64,000 bases of DNA from Sphingomonas sp. 1F27F7B (GCF_005503355.1 NZ_SCMK01000013.1:94306-158305), one strand, 5' to 3'. Positions 17,361-27,278 are shown, counted from the stretch's first letter. The notes: generated by a model not told the origin, from the letters alone. Translations and numbers: made by a program.

Positions 17361-17384
17361 ATAGTTAGCCTATAACCTAACTAT
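17361..17384. promoter_or_regulatory. Palindromic operator in front of the GST gene
   Basis: ATAGTTAG and its exact reverse complement CTAACTAT, separated by 8 bases (cctataac), lie 12 bases before the GST start. The spacer could serve as a -10 element. Perfect 8-base arms this close to a start suggest a repressor site of the HxlR/MarR/TetR sort. The cognate regulator is not adjacent. Confidence 0.6.
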
Positions 17385-17395
17385 TAGAGGATGCC

Positions 17396-18049
17396 ATGAC
17401 TCTCCAGCTCTTCGGCCACCCCTTCTCGTCCTACACTTGGAAGGCGCTGATCCCGCTCTACGAGAACGGCACCGCCTTCACTTTCCGCAACCTGGAAGAC
17501 GCCGGGGCCAATGCCGAGCTCGAGGCCCGCTGGCCGCTCAAGCTCTTTCCGGTCCTGGTAGAAGGCGATCGCACGGTGATCGAGGCGACGGCGATCATCG
17601 AATATCTCCACGTCCATCACCCCGGCCCGGTGCCGATGATCCCCCACGATTCCGATATCGCGGTGCAGGCACGGATGCTCGATCGAGTCTTCGACAATTA
17701 TGTGATGGGCATGATGCAGAAGCCCGTGCTCGACGCGCTGCTGCCCCAGGAACGGCGCGACCCCATCGGCCTCGACGAGGCGATGGCCCGGCTCGACAAG
17801 GTCTATGCCTGGCTCGATGCCTATCTGGCCGGGCGCGTCTGGGCGGCGGGAGACGGTTTCACCCTCGCCGATTGCGCCGCCGCGCCCTCGCTCTTCTACG
17901 CCGATTGGGTGCGCCCCATCCCGGAGGCGCTCGGCAATCTGCGCGCCTATCGTGCCCGCCTGCTCGCCCGCGCCTCGGTCGCGCGCTGCGTCGAGGAAGC
18001 CCGGCCCTATCGGGCATATTTCCCGCTGGGTGCACCCGAGCGGGATTGA
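17396..18049 (+). CDS. Glutathione S-transferase family protein
   Basis: 217 residues. The N-terminal thioredoxin-like domain begins MTLQLFGHPFSSYTWKA, with the active Ser/Tyr region, and has KLFPVLVEGD before IEATAIIEYL (the cis-Pro and gamma-glutamyl binding segment). The C-terminal helical domain contains RLDKVYAWLDAYLAG and the capping-box segment FTLADCAAAP. Substrate unknown. The ATG at 17396 follows an AGAGG site. A perfect palindrome directly upstream suggests inducible control. It interrupts the moaC–moeA order. Confidence 0.9.
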   Translation: MTLQLFGHPFSSYTWKALIPLYENGTAFTFRNLEDAGANAELEARWPLKLFPVLVEGDRTVIEATAIIEYLHVHHPGPVPMIPHDSDIAVQARMLDRVFDNYVMGMMQKPVLDALLPQERRDPIGLDEAMARLDKVYAWLDAYLAGRVWAAGDGFTLADCAAAPSLFYADWVRPIPEALGNLRAYRARLLARASVARCVEEARPYRAYFPLGAPERD

Positions 18050-18063
18050 GCGGCCCCATTAGG

Positions 18064-18084
18064 AATTTCGCAACCCTGCGAATT
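18064..18084. terminator. Short hairpin after the GST gene
   Basis: AATTTCGCA and TGCGAATT pair around ACCC, with one bulged T. It lies 15 bases after the GST stop. There is no T-run, so termination is only a possibility. Confidence 0.3.
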
Positions 18085-18147
18085 AACCCCGCCTTCAGAC
18101 CCTGAGCCCCACTATCGGCATGGGCGCTGGGGCGGGAAAAATCTGTT

Positions 18148-19098
18148 ATGCGACAAGGACTTGCGTCCTCCACCATTTTCAGCCTGGCGGCTGAGCCGCC
18201 GGGCGCGCAGCTTCTTGCCGAGCCGGGCGATCATGCCGCCTTCGATGCGGCCTTCCTGGCCGGCGAGACTGGTCGCCTGGCCTGCGCGATCCGCAAGCTT
18301 AGCGCCGTCGGCGCCATGCTCCAGCTGGGCGACGAAATAGTCGAGGAAGAGGGGCTCCGGCTCGAACTCGCCAACGGCCAGTCGCTACCCGGCCGCATCG
18401 CCTGGACCGAGCAGGGCTCGGCAGGATTCCTGTTCGACACGCCGATCGACGTGATCGGCACGCTTGCCCGCAATCTCGCCGCCCTCCCCGCAGAGCGCCG
18501 CTCCGTGCCCCGCGTCGAGCTGCACCAAACGATCTGCGTACGCCGCGGAAATCAGGTCGAATTCACGCGCAGCCGCAACCTTTCCCAGGGAGGCTGCGGC
18601 TTCGAGACCGACATCGCCCTCCAGTCGGGCGATGTGGTGCAGGTCAATTTCGACGGCCTGCGGCCGCTCGACGGTGCAGTGAAATGGGCGCAGGGCAATC
18701 TCGCCGGCGTCGCCTTCGACGAGGATCTTCCCTGGCAGGTGCTGATGCCCTGGTTGCGCCAGGTGCAACAGACCCCGCCCCATCACACGCGCGTGGCGAT
18801 GATGCACGAGCCGACCGGCCTGATCCCGGACAAGCAGGCGATCCGCCTCGACACGCCGGCGCGTGTGCGCGAGGGCGTGCGCTGGTGGAACGTCAAGCTC
18901 CGCGCAATCACGCCCCAGCTCGTCGAATTCGAGACGCGTGCGCCCTTCGCGACCGGCGCCCAGCTGTGGATCTCGCTGCCGAACATCGGCGGCGGTCCGG
19001 CCTCGGTGATCGAGACCGACGATCGCCACCGTTTCCTCTGCGAATTCCGCCTGCCGCTGAAACAGCACGACCTTGGGCGGATCGCCGGCCGATCCTGA
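18148..19098 (+). CDS. PilZ-domain protein (probably two PilZ-like modules)
   Basis: 316 residues, no membrane segment. The middle region carries a PilZ signature: RSVPRV near residue 118 (matching RxxxR), followed by SRNLSQGGCGF (the D/NxSxxG loop), then GDVVQVNFDGLRPLDGAVKWAQGNLAGVAF. PilZ proteins bind cyclic di-GMP. The N-terminal 110 residues and the last 100 (RVREGVRWWNVKLRAI) have a similar beta-strand rhythm but lack the full arginine motif, so they are likely degenerate PilZ-like modules. Target unknown. A second, single-domain PilZ gene lies at 36339. Confidence 0.8.
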   Translation: MRQGLASSTIFSLAAEPPGAQLLAEPGDHAAFDAAFLAGETGRLACAIRKLSAVGAMLQLGDEIVEEEGLRLELANGQSLPGRIAWTEQGSAGFLFDTPIDVIGTLARNLAALPAERRSVPRVELHQTICVRRGNQVEFTRSRNLSQGGCGFETDIALQSGDVVQVNFDGLRPLDGAVKWAQGNLAGVAFDEDLPWQVLMPWLRQVQQTPPHHTRVAMMHEPTGLIPDKQAIRLDTPARVREGVRWWNVKLRAITPQLVEFETRAPFATGAQLWISLPNIGGGPASVIETDDRHRFLCEFRLPLKQHDLGRIAGRS

Positions 19099-19136
19099 AG
19101 CTGGCGCCCCGCATCGCGCTGGCCTAGGCCGGATCG

Positions 19137-20321
19137 ATGACTGCACTGCTCCCTGTCGCCGAAGCCCAGCGCCGCCTGCTCGAGCGCGCCGTGCCGGTGG
19201 CGGAAGCGGCATGCCCGCTCGCCGAGGCGGTGGGGCGATGGGCAGCCAGAGACGTGGCGGCGCTGCGCACCCAACCGGCCGCCAGTCTCTCCTCGATGGA
19301 CGGCTATGCGATCCGCTTCGCCGACTTGCCCGGCCCCTGGGAGGTGATCGGCGAAAGTGCCGCCGGCCATGGCTTCGGCGGCAGGATCGGCCCCGGCCAG
19401 GCCGTGCGAATCTTCACCGGCGCGCCGCTCCCGCGCGGCGCCGATACGGTGCTGGTGCAGGAGGAAGCCGCACGCACCGGCAGCCGCCTCGCCCTCGCCG
19501 GTGAGGGCCCGGCGCGCGCCGGCGGTAACGTCCGCCCGCGGGGGCTCGATTTCGCGGACGGGGACGTACTGATCCGCGCCGGGGAAGCAATCACGCCCGC
19601 CCGGCTCGCGCTCGCTGCAATCGCGGGCCATGCCGCGCTGCCCGTCCGCCGCAAGGTGCGCGTCGCCCTGCTTTCGACCGGCGACGAACTGGTGCCACCC
19701 GGCGCTCCGCTCGGCCCCGATCAGATCCCTGAAGCCAACCGCCTGCTCCTGGCCGCCGTGCTCGCCGGACTGCCCGTGGCGCCGATCGACCTCGGCATCC
19801 TGCCCGATCGCCGCGATGCGCTCGAAGCGGCGTTCCGCGGGCTCGACTGCGACTTGCTCGTCACCACCGGTGGCGCCTCGGTCGGCGATCACGATCTCGT
19901 CCGCCCCGCGCTCGAAGCAGCCGGCGCCGCGATCGATTTCTGGAAGATCGCGCTGCGGCCCGGAAAGCCGATGATGGCCGGCCGGCTGGGCAATACGGCA
20001 GTGCTCGGCCTGCCCGGCAATCCCGTCTCCGCCTTCGTCACTGCGGTGCTGTTCGTCCGTCCGCTGGTCGCACATCTCGCCGGCGCGGCCGATCCGCTGC
20101 CGCGCACGCGCACGGTTCCCCTCGGTGAGCCCCTGCCCGCCACCGGCCCTCGTGCCGATTATCTCCGCGCCGAACTGATCGACGGTCGTGCCCATGCCGC
20201 GACGATCCAGGACTCCTCGATGCTGCGCACGCTGGCGCGCGCCAGCTGCCTGATCGTCCGCCCGGCCGGGGCTCCGGAGGCGAAAACCGGCGACTCGGCG
20301 GAAATCCTCGACATCGCTTGA
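19137..20321 (+). CDS. moeA: Molybdopterin molybdenumtransferase
   Basis: 394 residues; inserts molybdate into adenylylated molybdopterin. Motifs: [61 protein letters not shown], and [16 protein letters not shown] followed by [11 protein letters not shown]. Normal length. It lies 38 bases after the PilZ gene and 58 bases before lexA; the lexA box lies in that gap. Confidence 0.95.
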   Translation: MTALLPVAEAQRRLLERAVPVAEAACPLAEAVGRWAARDVAALRTQPAASLSSMDGYAIRFADLPGPWEVIGESAAGHGFGGRIGPGQAVRIFTGAPLPRGADTVLVQEEAARTGSRLALAGEGPARAGGNVRPRGLDFADGDVLIRAGEAITPARLALAAIAGHAALPVRRKVRVALLSTGDELVPPGAPLGPDQIPEANRLLLAAVLAGLPVAPIDLGILPDRRDALEAAFRGLDCDLLVTTGGASVGDHDLVRPALEAAGAAIDFWKIALRPGKPMMAGRLGNTAVLGLPGNPVSAFVTAVLFVRPLVAHLAGAADPLPRTRTVPLGEPLPATGPRADYLRAELIDGRAHAATIQDSSMLRTLARASCLIVRPAGAPEAKTGDSAEILDIA

Positions 20322-20346
20322 CAAGCAGGCGGAACATTGCAAAAAC

Positions 20347-20361
20347 GTTCCCAGTCTGTTC
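20347..20361 (+). promoter_or_regulatory. SOS (LexA) box of alphaproteobacterial type
   Basis: GTTC-N7-GTTC (spacer ccagtct) ends 18 bases before the lexA ATG. This is the LexA operator established for alphaproteobacteria, so lexA should be autoregulated. A partial GAAC half-site lies just upstream. Confidence 0.85.
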
Positions 20362-20379
20362 CAGACCGGGAGAAACTGG

Positions 20380-21072
20380 ATGCTCACGCGCAAGCAGCAC
20401 GAGCTCATCTGCTTCATTGCCGATCGGCTTGCCGAGACTGGCGTGTCACCTTCGTTCGAGGAAATGAAGGAGGCGCTCGATCTCAAGTCGAAATCGGGCG
20501 TTCATCGGCTGATCTCGGCGCTGGAGGAGCGCGAGTTCATCCGCCGCCTGCCCAATCGCGCCCGCGCGCTCGAAGTGCTGCGCATGCCGGAACGGGGCGA
20601 GACCAAGAAGGGCTCGGGAGCGAAAACCGCGTCGCCCATGGCCTCGACTTCCGCAACTTCCGCGCCGTCGACGCCCCCGGCTCCCGCCAATGACGTGGTC
20701 GAGATCCCGCTGCACGGCCGCATCGCTGCCGGTACGCCGATCGAGGCGCTGCAGGATTCGGCCATGCTGCCCGTCCCCGCGGCCCTGCTCGGCGCGGGCG
20801 AGCATTATGCGCTCGAAGTAGCAGGCGATTCGATGGTCGAGGCCGGCATTCTCGACGGCGACTATGCCCTGATCCGCCGCACCGAGACTGCCCGCGACGG
20901 GGAAATCGTGGTGGCGCTGATCGACGAGAATGAAGCGACGCTGAAATATTTCCGCAAGGAAGGCGCGATGATCCGGCTCGATCCGGCCAATCGCGACTAT
21001 AATCCCCAGCGCTACCGGCCTGACCAGGTCCGCGTGCAGGGCCGCCTCGCCGGACTGCTCCGCAAATATTGA
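20380..21072 (+). CDS. lexA: LexA repressor
   Basis: 230 residues. A winged helix-turn-helix (1-70, [40 protein letters not shown]) is followed by a Ser/Pro/Ala-rich linker (75-103) and an S24-type peptidase domain. The catalytic dyad is Ser151 ([10 protein letters not shown]) and Lys189 (EATLKYF); the self-cleavage Ala-Gly is at 117-118. RecA filaments trigger the cleavage and release the SOS genes. The operator is visible in its own promoter. The first ATG at 20380 gives the canonical N-terminus. Confidence 0.97.
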   Translation: MLTRKQHELICFIADRLAETGVSPSFEEMKEALDLKSKSGVHRLISALEEREFIRRLPNRARALEVLRMPERGETKKGSGAKTASPMASTSATSAPSTPPAPANDVVEIPLHGRIAAGTPIEALQDSAMLPVPAALLGAGEHYALEVAGDSMVEAGILDGDYALIRRTETARDGEIVVALIDENEATLKYFRKEGAMIRLDPANRDYNPQRYRPDQVRVQGRLAGLLRKY

Positions 21073-21148
21073 GCCCCGGCGCCGCCCGGCGTGCGTGCCT
21101 GCCGGCGCCGCAAGCCGCAAAGCCCGGCCGGATGAACCTCGATCGATT

Positions 21149-21844
21149 CTAGGCCAGGAATTCGATCCAGGCGATCTTGCCGTCGCCATTGCGGTCGAGT
21201 TCCTGGAAAGGCGCAAGGTCGGGTTGCCTGCCGAGGAAGCCGAACAGGCTCCACGCCGCGGCATATTCCCTGGGCGTCAGGGTGTCGTCATGATCGGCAT
21301 CCAGCAGATCGAAGCCCGCCCGGATCGACCGCAGCTGGTGCATCGCATATTCGGCGAAGCTGACCTTGCCGTCCCGATTGGCGTCGGCCTTGGCGAGGTC
21401 GAAATCGATTGCGGAAACGGCGAAGGGCCGGATGCCATGCGCGCTGGGCATCGCAGCGCGGCGCAACGGGAGCGCCATCACACGGTGTGGTCCGCATTCT
21501 CTGCCTGGCAATGGCCGCCGCGGGCCGAACTCGTCGGGCGTGAGCAGTCCATCGCGATTGCGGTCCTGTGCGACGAAGCCCGGCCGGAAGTCCGGCGATG
21601 CCGATACTGCAAAGGGCATGACCAGCCCCAACGCCCCGATCATCGCCGCCGCAGCGACAGGGCGGAACCAGCGCCCTCGCACCGGCGCTTCCTGCGCTTC
21701 GCCTGCCAGCCGCGCCTCGACGAAGCCGCGCACCGCGTCGCTCGCCGTGCGCCCCTCGGCACGGCATTGCGTCATGAAAGCGCGCTTCACCGCATGCGGC
21801 AACCGCACTTCGATCGTGTCGCTCTTCTTGGGAGGCCGGATCAT
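21149..21844 (-). CDS. RHH-like cytoplasmic head, membrane helix and four EF-hands
   Basis: 231 residues. Residues 8-47 (DTIEVRLPHAVKRAFMTQC, then GRTASDAVRGFVEARL) look like a ribbon-helix-helix strand-helix-helix unit. A single membrane segment spans about 62-83. The remainder, presumably periplasmic, has four EF-hand loops at 94-105 (DRNRDGLLTPDE), 154-165 (DANRDGKVSFAE), 182-193 (DADHDDTLTPRE) and 217-228 (DRNGDGKIAWIE). This would join a DNA-binding-like or dimerising head to a periplasmic calcium sensor. Its stop-to-start region overlaps the comEC end by four bases, so it may be co-transcribed with comEC. Function unknown. Confidence 0.75.
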   Translation of the reverse strand: MIRPPKKSDTIEVRLPHAVKRAFMTQCRAEGRTASDAVRGFVEARLAGEAQEAPVRGRWFRPVAAAAMIGALGLVMPFAVSASPDFRPGFVAQDRNRDGLLTPDEFGPRRPLPGRECGPHRVMALPLRRAAMPSAHGIRPFAVSAIDFDLAKADANRDGKVSFAEYAMHQLRSIRAGFDLLDADHDDTLTPREYAAAWSLFGFLGRQPDLAPFQELDRNGDGKIAWIEFLA

Positions 21845-24003
21845 GGCTGAAGAAGAACCCCGCGCCGGGCCGAAGGCCAGCGATTTCGTGTCCCGACAAC
21901 AGGATCCGCATCCGGCATACGCGATGGCTGCACCTTGGGCGGATCAATCCAGGGATGCCGGCCCGTGCCGCGCACCATCGTCACCCGGCCACCGGCAAAG
22001 GCAATCGCCACGCCCCCGGTCTTCGCCAGCGCCGGCCGGTCGAGCTTGAGCCAGCGTGGGGTGCAGCCGGCGGGCAGGCGCCGGTCGCTGATCATCACGT
22101 CGACGCTGCGGCACAGCGCCGTGAGTTCGGCCCAGGGCAGCGCATAACCGCTCCGCGTCGCCGCCACCCGCCAGACGCGGCCCGCGGCCCGATGCTCGAT
22201 CATGCAGAGATCGAGGCTGCACCGCGCGCCCGGCTGCTCGGCCAGCGCGACCGGCTCCGCGTCCGATCCACCCGTCTCGGTCAACATGTCACGTGTATAG
22301 TCACCGGCCCGGTCGCGCAGCAGCGCCATGCTGCCGTCGGTCATGCGGATTGCGAGATGCCGCCCGTCCCCGGTGACGATCAGGTCCGGCGCGGGCGTGG
22401 CGAGCATCCAGGCGAGGCCGGCCGCCAGCGGCATCGCGCCCGCCCAGCGCACACCGGTACGCCACAGGGCCAGCCACAGGCCGCCTGCCGCCATCAGCGC
22501 GAAGGCGCCGGACGGCATGGCCGGCAGCGCCGCAACCGCACCCGGTGCCGAAGCGGTGGTCCTGGCCAGCCAGAGCAACAGGTCCAGCGTCCGCGCAGTG
22601 AGCCACCAGGCAGGATCGCCGAGCCCGATCAGGTCCAGCAGCAGCGCCAGCGCCTCGAGCGGCATGATCACGAAAGTAGTGAGCGGGATGGCGACGATGT
22701 TGGCAAGCGCGCCGTACAGCCCCGCCTGATGGAAGTGGAACAGCCCGATCGGCATCAGCGCCAGCTCGACCACCACGCCGGTAAGCAGCAGCGAGCCGGC
22801 GCCGCGCAGCAGCGCCGCGCCCCGCCCCTCCTCGCGCTTGCCGAACCAGCGATGCATGTACCGGCTCTCGTGCAGCGCGACGATCGCCGTCACCGCCGCG
22901 AAGCTCAGCTGGAAGCTCGCCCCCGCCAACGCCTCGGGCCAGAGCAGCAGCACGAGCATCGCCCCCGCGGCGACGAGCCGGAGCGTGATCGCCTCACGCC
23001 CCAGGCTGAGCGCCAGCAGTACGAGCAGCGCCGCGACACAGGAGCGGATCGTCGGCACTTCGGCGCCGGTCAGCCAGGTATATCCGATCGCCGCCAGCGC
23101 ACCCGCGCCGGCCGCGACCAGCGGCAGGCGCCAGCGCAGCGCCAGCGTCGGGCTCAGCGCGAGCAGCTTGAGCACCAGCAGCATCGCCGCGGCGGTCACC
23201 GCCGTCACGTGCAGCCCGCTCACCGACAACAGATGTGCGAGCCCCGAGCGCTGCATCGCCTCGACATCCTCCTCGGCGATCGCACCCTCGTCGCCCGTGG
23301 CGAGTGCGGAGGCGATGCCGCCGCCACTGCCCGGGATGCGCGACTGGATATGCGCCGAGAGCGCGGCGCGCAGATCCGCGCCCGAGGCCTCTTCGGCGGC
23401 GGCGAGCATCTCCACCGGCGCGAATCCCTTGCCCGTCGCTCCCAGGCCGTTGAACCAGGCGGTGCGGGCAAAATCATAGCCGCCGGGCACCGAAGCTTCG
23501 GCCGGCGGCATCAGCCGTGCCCGCAACCGCACCACCGCGCCCGGCGCCATGCCCTTGGGCAGGTCCTTCGCCGCCAGATTCACGCGCACCTGCGGCGGCA
23601 AGTCGCGCTGCCCGGGCTCCAGCGTCACCCGCATCAGCTCGCGCGCCGGCAGCGGTTCGATACGCACTACGCGACCGGTAATCTCCACCACCGCCGGGCG
23701 CGCCAGCACGGGCGCCGCCACATGCTCGGCCCGCCACCAGATCAGCGCGCATCCCACCGCGAGGAAAATCCCGCCGATCAGCAGCATCCGCCCCAGCCGC
23801 CCCGGCAGCGCCAGCCCGAGCAGCGCCGTGGCGGAACATGCCAGCAGGAAGCCGATCCAGCGCGGCGCATCGGGCAGCAGCAGCCAGGCGGCGATTCCTC
23901 CGCCCAACGCCACGGGCAGCCAGAGCGGCAGTTGCGCGCGCTCCGCCTCGAGCCAGCGCTCGATTGCGTGGCCGGTCTGGCGGAATCGAGCCAAGCCCCC
24001 CAT
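21841..24003 (-). CDS. comEC: ComEC/Rec2-type DNA uptake channel protein
   Basis: 720 residues from the ATG at 24003; longer frames run into the divergent gltX gene. Order: short N-terminal helices, a DUF4131-type OB-fold region (about 90-190), then the competence domain with GLAHLLSVSGLHVTAVTA (about 265-285), TWLTGAEVPTIRSCVAALL, and many membrane helices up to about 560. The C-terminal region keeps strands (DLIVTGDGRHLAIR) but I see no HxHxDH zinc motif, so the metallo-beta-lactamase domain is degenerate, as is frequent in this group. It would move transforming DNA across the inner membrane; no other competence genes are here. Confidence 0.9.
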   Translation of the reverse strand: MGGLARFRQTGHAIERWLEAERAQLPLWLPVALGGGIAAWLLLPDAPRWIGFLLACSATALLGLALPGRLGRMLLIGGIFLAVGCALIWWRAEHVAAPVLARPAVVEITGRVVRIEPLPARELMRVTLEPGQRDLPPQVRVNLAAKDLPKGMAPGAVVRLRARLMPPAEASVPGGYDFARTAWFNGLGATGKGFAPVEMLAAAEEASGADLRAALSAHIQSRIPGSGGGIASALATGDEGAIAEEDVEAMQRSGLAHLLSVSGLHVTAVTAAAMLLVLKLLALSPTLALRWRLPLVAAGAGALAAIGYTWLTGAEVPTIRSCVAALLVLLALSLGREAITLRLVAAGAMLVLLLWPEALAGASFQLSFAAVTAIVALHESRYMHRWFGKREEGRGAALLRGAGSLLLTGVVVELALMPIGLFHFHQAGLYGALANIVAIPLTTFVIMPLEALALLLDLIGLGDPAWWLTARTLDLLLWLARTTASAPGAVAALPAMPSGAFALMAAGGLWLALWRTGVRWAGAMPLAAGLAWMLATPAPDLIVTGDGRHLAIRMTDGSMALLRDRAGDYTRDMLTETGGSDAEPVALAEQPGARCSLDLCMIEHRAAGRVWRVAATRSGYALPWAELTALCRSVDVMISDRRLPAGCTPRWLKLDRPALAKTGGVAIAFAGGRVTMVRGTGRHPWIDPPKVQPSRMPDADPVVGTRNRWPSARRGVLLQP

Positions 24004-24022
24004 TTGAAGGGAGGAAAACCCC

Positions 24023-25525
24023 GTGCTAGGGGCGCCTACGGCGGCTGAATGGGCCATCGAAAATCTAGTCTGGGAGCAAGCGCGGTTGGGCGCAACATCT
24101 GATACGGGTGCGAAACGGGTCGTCACGCGGTTCGCGCCGTCGCCTACGGGTTTCCTCCACATCGGCGGTGCGCGCACCGCGCTGTTCAACCTGCTGTTCG
24201 CCCGCCACCATGGCGGCACGTTCCTGCTGCGCATCGAGGATACCGATCGGGTGCGCTCGACCGAGCCCGCGATCGCAGCGATCCTCGACGGGATGCGCTG
24301 GCTCGGCCTCGATTGGGACGGCGACGAAGTCTATCAGTTCGCCCGCGCCGAGCGGCACGCCGAAGTCGCGCGCACGATGCTCGCCCATGGCCATGCCTAT
24401 AAGTGCTTCGCCACCGCCGAGGAGCTGGAGGTGATGCGCGCCGAGCAGAAGGCGAACAAGCAGCCCCTGCGCTATGACGGCCGCTGGCGCGACCGCGACC
24501 CCGCCGAGGGCGGTAACGCGCCCTATGTCATCCGCCTGAAGGCGCCGCGCGAAGGCGCGGTGACGATCGAGGATCATGTCCAGGGCCCGGTCACCGTCAA
24601 CAACGGCGAGCTGGACGATCTCGTCCTGCTCCGCTCGGACGGCACGCCGACTTACATGCTCGCGGTGGTGGTCGACGATCACGACATGGGCGTGACGCAC
24701 GTGATCCGCGGCGACGATCACCTGAACAACGCCTTCCGCCAGCTGCCGATCTATCGCGCCATGAACGCAATAGAGGGAGGCTGGGAAGAGCCCGAATACG
24801 CGCACATCCCGCTGATCTTCAACCCCGACGGCACCAAGATGTCGAAGCGCAAGAACGCCGTCGCGGTCGACGAATATCGCGATCAGCTCGGCATCCTGCC
24901 CGAGGCGCTGTCCAACTATCTGCTCCGCCTCGGCTGGGGGCACGGCGACGACGAGATCATCAGCCGCGAACAGGCGATCGAATGGTTCGAGTTGTCCGGC
25001 GTCGGCAAGTCACCGTCCCGCTTCGACCTCAAGAAGCTCGAGAATCTCAACGGCCACTATATCCGCGCGTCGGACGATGATCGCCTCGCCGATCTGGTGG
25101 CCGCGCGAATCGGTTTCGAACTTTCGGAATCGCAGCGGGATCTTCTGCGCCGCAGCATGGCCGCGCTGAAGCCGCGCGCCGCGAATCTCCTCGAATTGGC
25201 GGAAGGCGCGGGCTTCCTGTTTCGCACCCGCCCACTGGAATTGGACGACGGTGCCCAGGCTCTGCTAGAGGGCGACGCGCGGACGCTGCTGGTCCAGCTC
25301 CACGCCGCGCTTGACGGCGTGGAAAGCTGGGATACGGAAGCGCTCGAAGCGGCGGTACGCACCGTTGCGGAAGATGCGGGTGTCAAGCTCGGTGCGGCTG
25401 CGCAGCCCTTGCGCGCGGCGCTCACCGGGCGCCGGACATCCCCGGGCATCTTCGACGTCCTGGCTCTGCTGGGGCGCGAGGAGAGCCTGGCCCGTATCGC
25501 TGATCAGATGACCGTGCCGGCCTGA
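24023..25525 (+). CDS. gltX: Glutamyl-tRNA synthetase
   Basis: 500 residues. The GTG at 24023 is supported by GGGAGG eight bases upstream; a TTG at 24086 would give a shorter, also plausible N-terminus. Class I motifs: HIGH-type in [18 protein letters not shown], and KMSKR in [14 protein letters not shown]. The remaining body and helical anticodon-binding C-terminus are complete. In alphaproteobacteria the enzyme may also charge tRNA-Gln for the amidotransferase route. Divergent from comEC; followed 33 bases later by gltA. Confidence 0.95.
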   Translation: MLGAPTAAEWAIENLVWEQARLGATSDTGAKRVVTRFAPSPTGFLHIGGARTALFNLLFARHHGGTFLLRIEDTDRVRSTEPAIAAILDGMRWLGLDWDGDEVYQFARAERHAEVARTMLAHGHAYKCFATAEELEVMRAEQKANKQPLRYDGRWRDRDPAEGGNAPYVIRLKAPREGAVTIEDHVQGPVTVNNGELDDLVLLRSDGTPTYMLAVVVDDHDMGVTHVIRGDDHLNNAFRQLPIYRAMNAIEGGWEEPEYAHIPLIFNPDGTKMSKRKNAVAVDEYRDQLGILPEALSNYLLRLGWGHGDDEIISREQAIEWFELSGVGKSPSRFDLKKLENLNGHYIRASDDDRLADLVAARIGFELSESQRDLLRRSMAALKPRAANLLELAEGAGFLFRTRPLELDDGAQALLEGDARTLLVQLHAALDGVESWDTEALEAAVRTVAEDAGVKLGAAAQPLRAALTGRRTSPGIFDVLALLGREESLARIADQMTVPA

Positions 25526-25558
25526 TCCCAGGTCCGGCCCAAATATAGGACGACGTTT

Positions 25559-26842
25559 ATGAGCGATACCGCGAAGCTGCAGGTTCCGGGGAAGGACGTT
25601 GAGTATCCGGTCCTGTCGGGCAGCGTCGGACCGGACGTCATCGACATCCGCAAGCTCTATGGCCAGACCGGCATGTTCACCTACGACCCCGGCTTCACGT
25701 CGACCGCGTCGTGTGAATCGGGCCTGACCTATATCGACGGCGACGAAGGCGTGCTGCTCCATCGCGGCTACCCGATCGGCCAGCTCGCCGAGCATTCGAG
25801 CTTCATGGAGGTCAGCTACCTCCTGCTGAACGGCGAGCTGCCCTCGCAGGCCGAGCTCGACAAGTTCAGCCACACGATCACTCGCCACACCATGCTGCAC
25901 GAGCAGCTGGCGACCTTCTATCGCGGTTTCCGCCGCGACGCGCACCCGATGGCAGTGATGTGCGGCGTGGTCGGTGCGCTTTCGGCCTTCTATCACGATT
26001 CGACCGACATCACTGATCCGCAGCAGCGGATGATCGCGTCGCACCGGCTGATCGCGAAGATGCCGACGATCGCGGCAATGGCCTACAAGTACAGCGTCGG
26101 CCAGCCGTTCCTCTATCCGCAGAACGACCTGAGCTACACCGGCAACTTCCTGCGCATGACCTTCGGCGTGCCGGCGGAGCCCTATGAAGTGAACCCGGTC
26201 GTCGAGAAGGCGCTGGATCGCATCTTCATCCTCCACGCCGATCACGAGCAGAACGCGTCGACCTCGACCGTGCGCCTGGCCGGTTCGTCGGGCGCCAATC
26301 CCTTCGCCTGCATCGCGGCGGGCATCGCCTGTCTGTGGGGCCCGGCGCATGGCGGCGCCAACGAAGCCGCTCTCAACATGCTGCGCGAAATCGGCCGTCC
26401 GGAGCGCATTCCCGAATATATCGCCCGCGCCAAGGACAAGAACGACCCGTTCCGCCTGATGGGCTTCGGCCACCGCGTCTACAAGAACTACGATCCGCGC
26501 GCGACCGTGATGCAGAAGACGGTGCGCGAAGTGTTCGATGCGCTCAAGGTCAGCGATCCGGTGTTCGAAGTGGCGCTGCAGCTTGAGGAAATGGCGCTCA
26601 ACGACCCCTATTTCATCGAGAAGAAGCTGTTCCCGAACGTGGACTTCTATTCGGGCGTTATTCTCTCGGCGATCGGCTTCCCGACCACCATGTTCACTGC
26701 GCTGTTCGCGCTGGCCCGCACCGTGGGCTGGGTGGCGCAGTGGAACGAGATGATCTCGGACCCCGAGCAGAAGATCGGCCGGCCGCGCCAGCTCTACACC
26801 GGCCCGACCCAGCGCGATTACGTGCCGGTCGGCCAGCGCTGA
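25559..26842 (+). CDS. gltA: Citrate synthase (type II, hexameric)
   Basis: 427 residues. Condenses oxaloacetate and acetyl-CoA in the TCA cycle. Catalytic residues are visible: His in [14 protein letters not shown], His in [14 protein letters not shown], and Asp in [10 protein letters not shown]. The N-terminus (LPVLSGS-like [15 protein letters not shown] and GMFTYDPGF) is typical of gram-negative type II enzymes, which are NADH-sensitive. A clear rho-independent-like hairpin lies 24 bases after the stop. Confidence 0.97.
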   Translation: MSDTAKLQVPGKDVEYPVLSGSVGPDVIDIRKLYGQTGMFTYDPGFTSTASCESGLTYIDGDEGVLLHRGYPIGQLAEHSSFMEVSYLLLNGELPSQAELDKFSHTITRHTMLHEQLATFYRGFRRDAHPMAVMCGVVGALSAFYHDSTDITDPQQRMIASHRLIAKMPTIAAMAYKYSVGQPFLYPQNDLSYTGNFLRMTFGVPAEPYEVNPVVEKALDRIFILHADHEQNASTSTVRLAGSSGANPFACIAAGIACLWGPAHGGANEAALNMLREIGRPERIPEYIARAKDKNDPFRLMGFGHRVYKNYDPRATVMQKTVREVFDALKVSDPVFEVALQLEEMALNDPYFIEKKLFPNVDFYSGVILSAIGFPTTMFTALFALARTVGWVAQWNEMISDPEQKIGRPRQLYTGPTQRDYVPVGQR

Positions 26843-26865
26843 ACTCCCTGCCCTGCTATCCAGTC

Positions 26866-26903
26866 GAAATCGCCGTCTCCGCCTTCGCGGGGGCGGCGAT
26901 TTC
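26866..26903 (+). terminator. Hairpin after gltA
   Basis: GAAATCGCCG at 26866-26875 pairs perfectly with CGGCGATTTC at 26894-26903, and inner bases extend the stem with G-T pairs. It is followed by ggttaat rather than a long T-run. Confidence 0.65.
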
Positions 26904-26942
26904 GGTTAATGCTCCCCTGACCTTCTCCAGGGAGCCGTCCGA

Positions 26943-27191
26943 ATGCGCCAGAATATCCTGATCTTCGCCGGCATCCTCGGCTTCGTCGCGGGCGTGGTGT
27001 TCATGCTTCAGGGGCTCGGCATTCTCCATCTGCCCGCCTCCAGCCCGATGATCGGCAGCCAGACCTGGGCGATCCGCGGCGGCGTCATCGCGCTGCTGAG
27101 CGCGATCCTGGTCGGCGGCGTCCGCCTCGTCCCCACCGGAGCCGAGCGCAGGGCGGCCCGCCTGGCCGAGCGCGAGGAACGCCAACCTTAA
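26943..27191 (+). CDS. Small two-helix membrane protein
   Basis: 82 residues. Helix 1 spans about 5-24 (ILIFAGILGFVAGVVFMLQGLG), helix 2 about 43-63 (AIRGGVIALLSAILVGGVRLV), and the tail is strongly charged (ERRAARLAEREERQ). AGGGAGCC lies nine bases before the ATG. No function recognised; similar small inner-membrane proteins are common in the group. Confidence 0.65.
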   Translation: MRQNILIFAGILGFVAGVVFMLQGLGILHLPASSPMIGSQTWAIRGGVIALLSAILVGGVRLVPTGAERRAARLAEREERQP

Positions 27192-27278
27192 CCGCAGCAT
27201 ACCAACGGGTTCAGCAAAGCGACTCAATCGCTTCTCTATCGTTCTGCCCATGCGGGAAGAGAGGAATGGAGAAGCGAA

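Noticed and set aside
21073..21148. GC-rich inverted repeat (GGCGCCG/CGGCGCC) after lexA considered as a terminator
   Set aside because: The loop is about 20 bases and no T-run follows; in such GC-rich DNA it could arise by chance.
21955..24048. A 697-residue plus-strand frame antisense to comEC
   Set aside because: Rich in Arg, Gln, His and Pro as expected of GC-rich shadow frames; comEC motifs on the other strand are clear.
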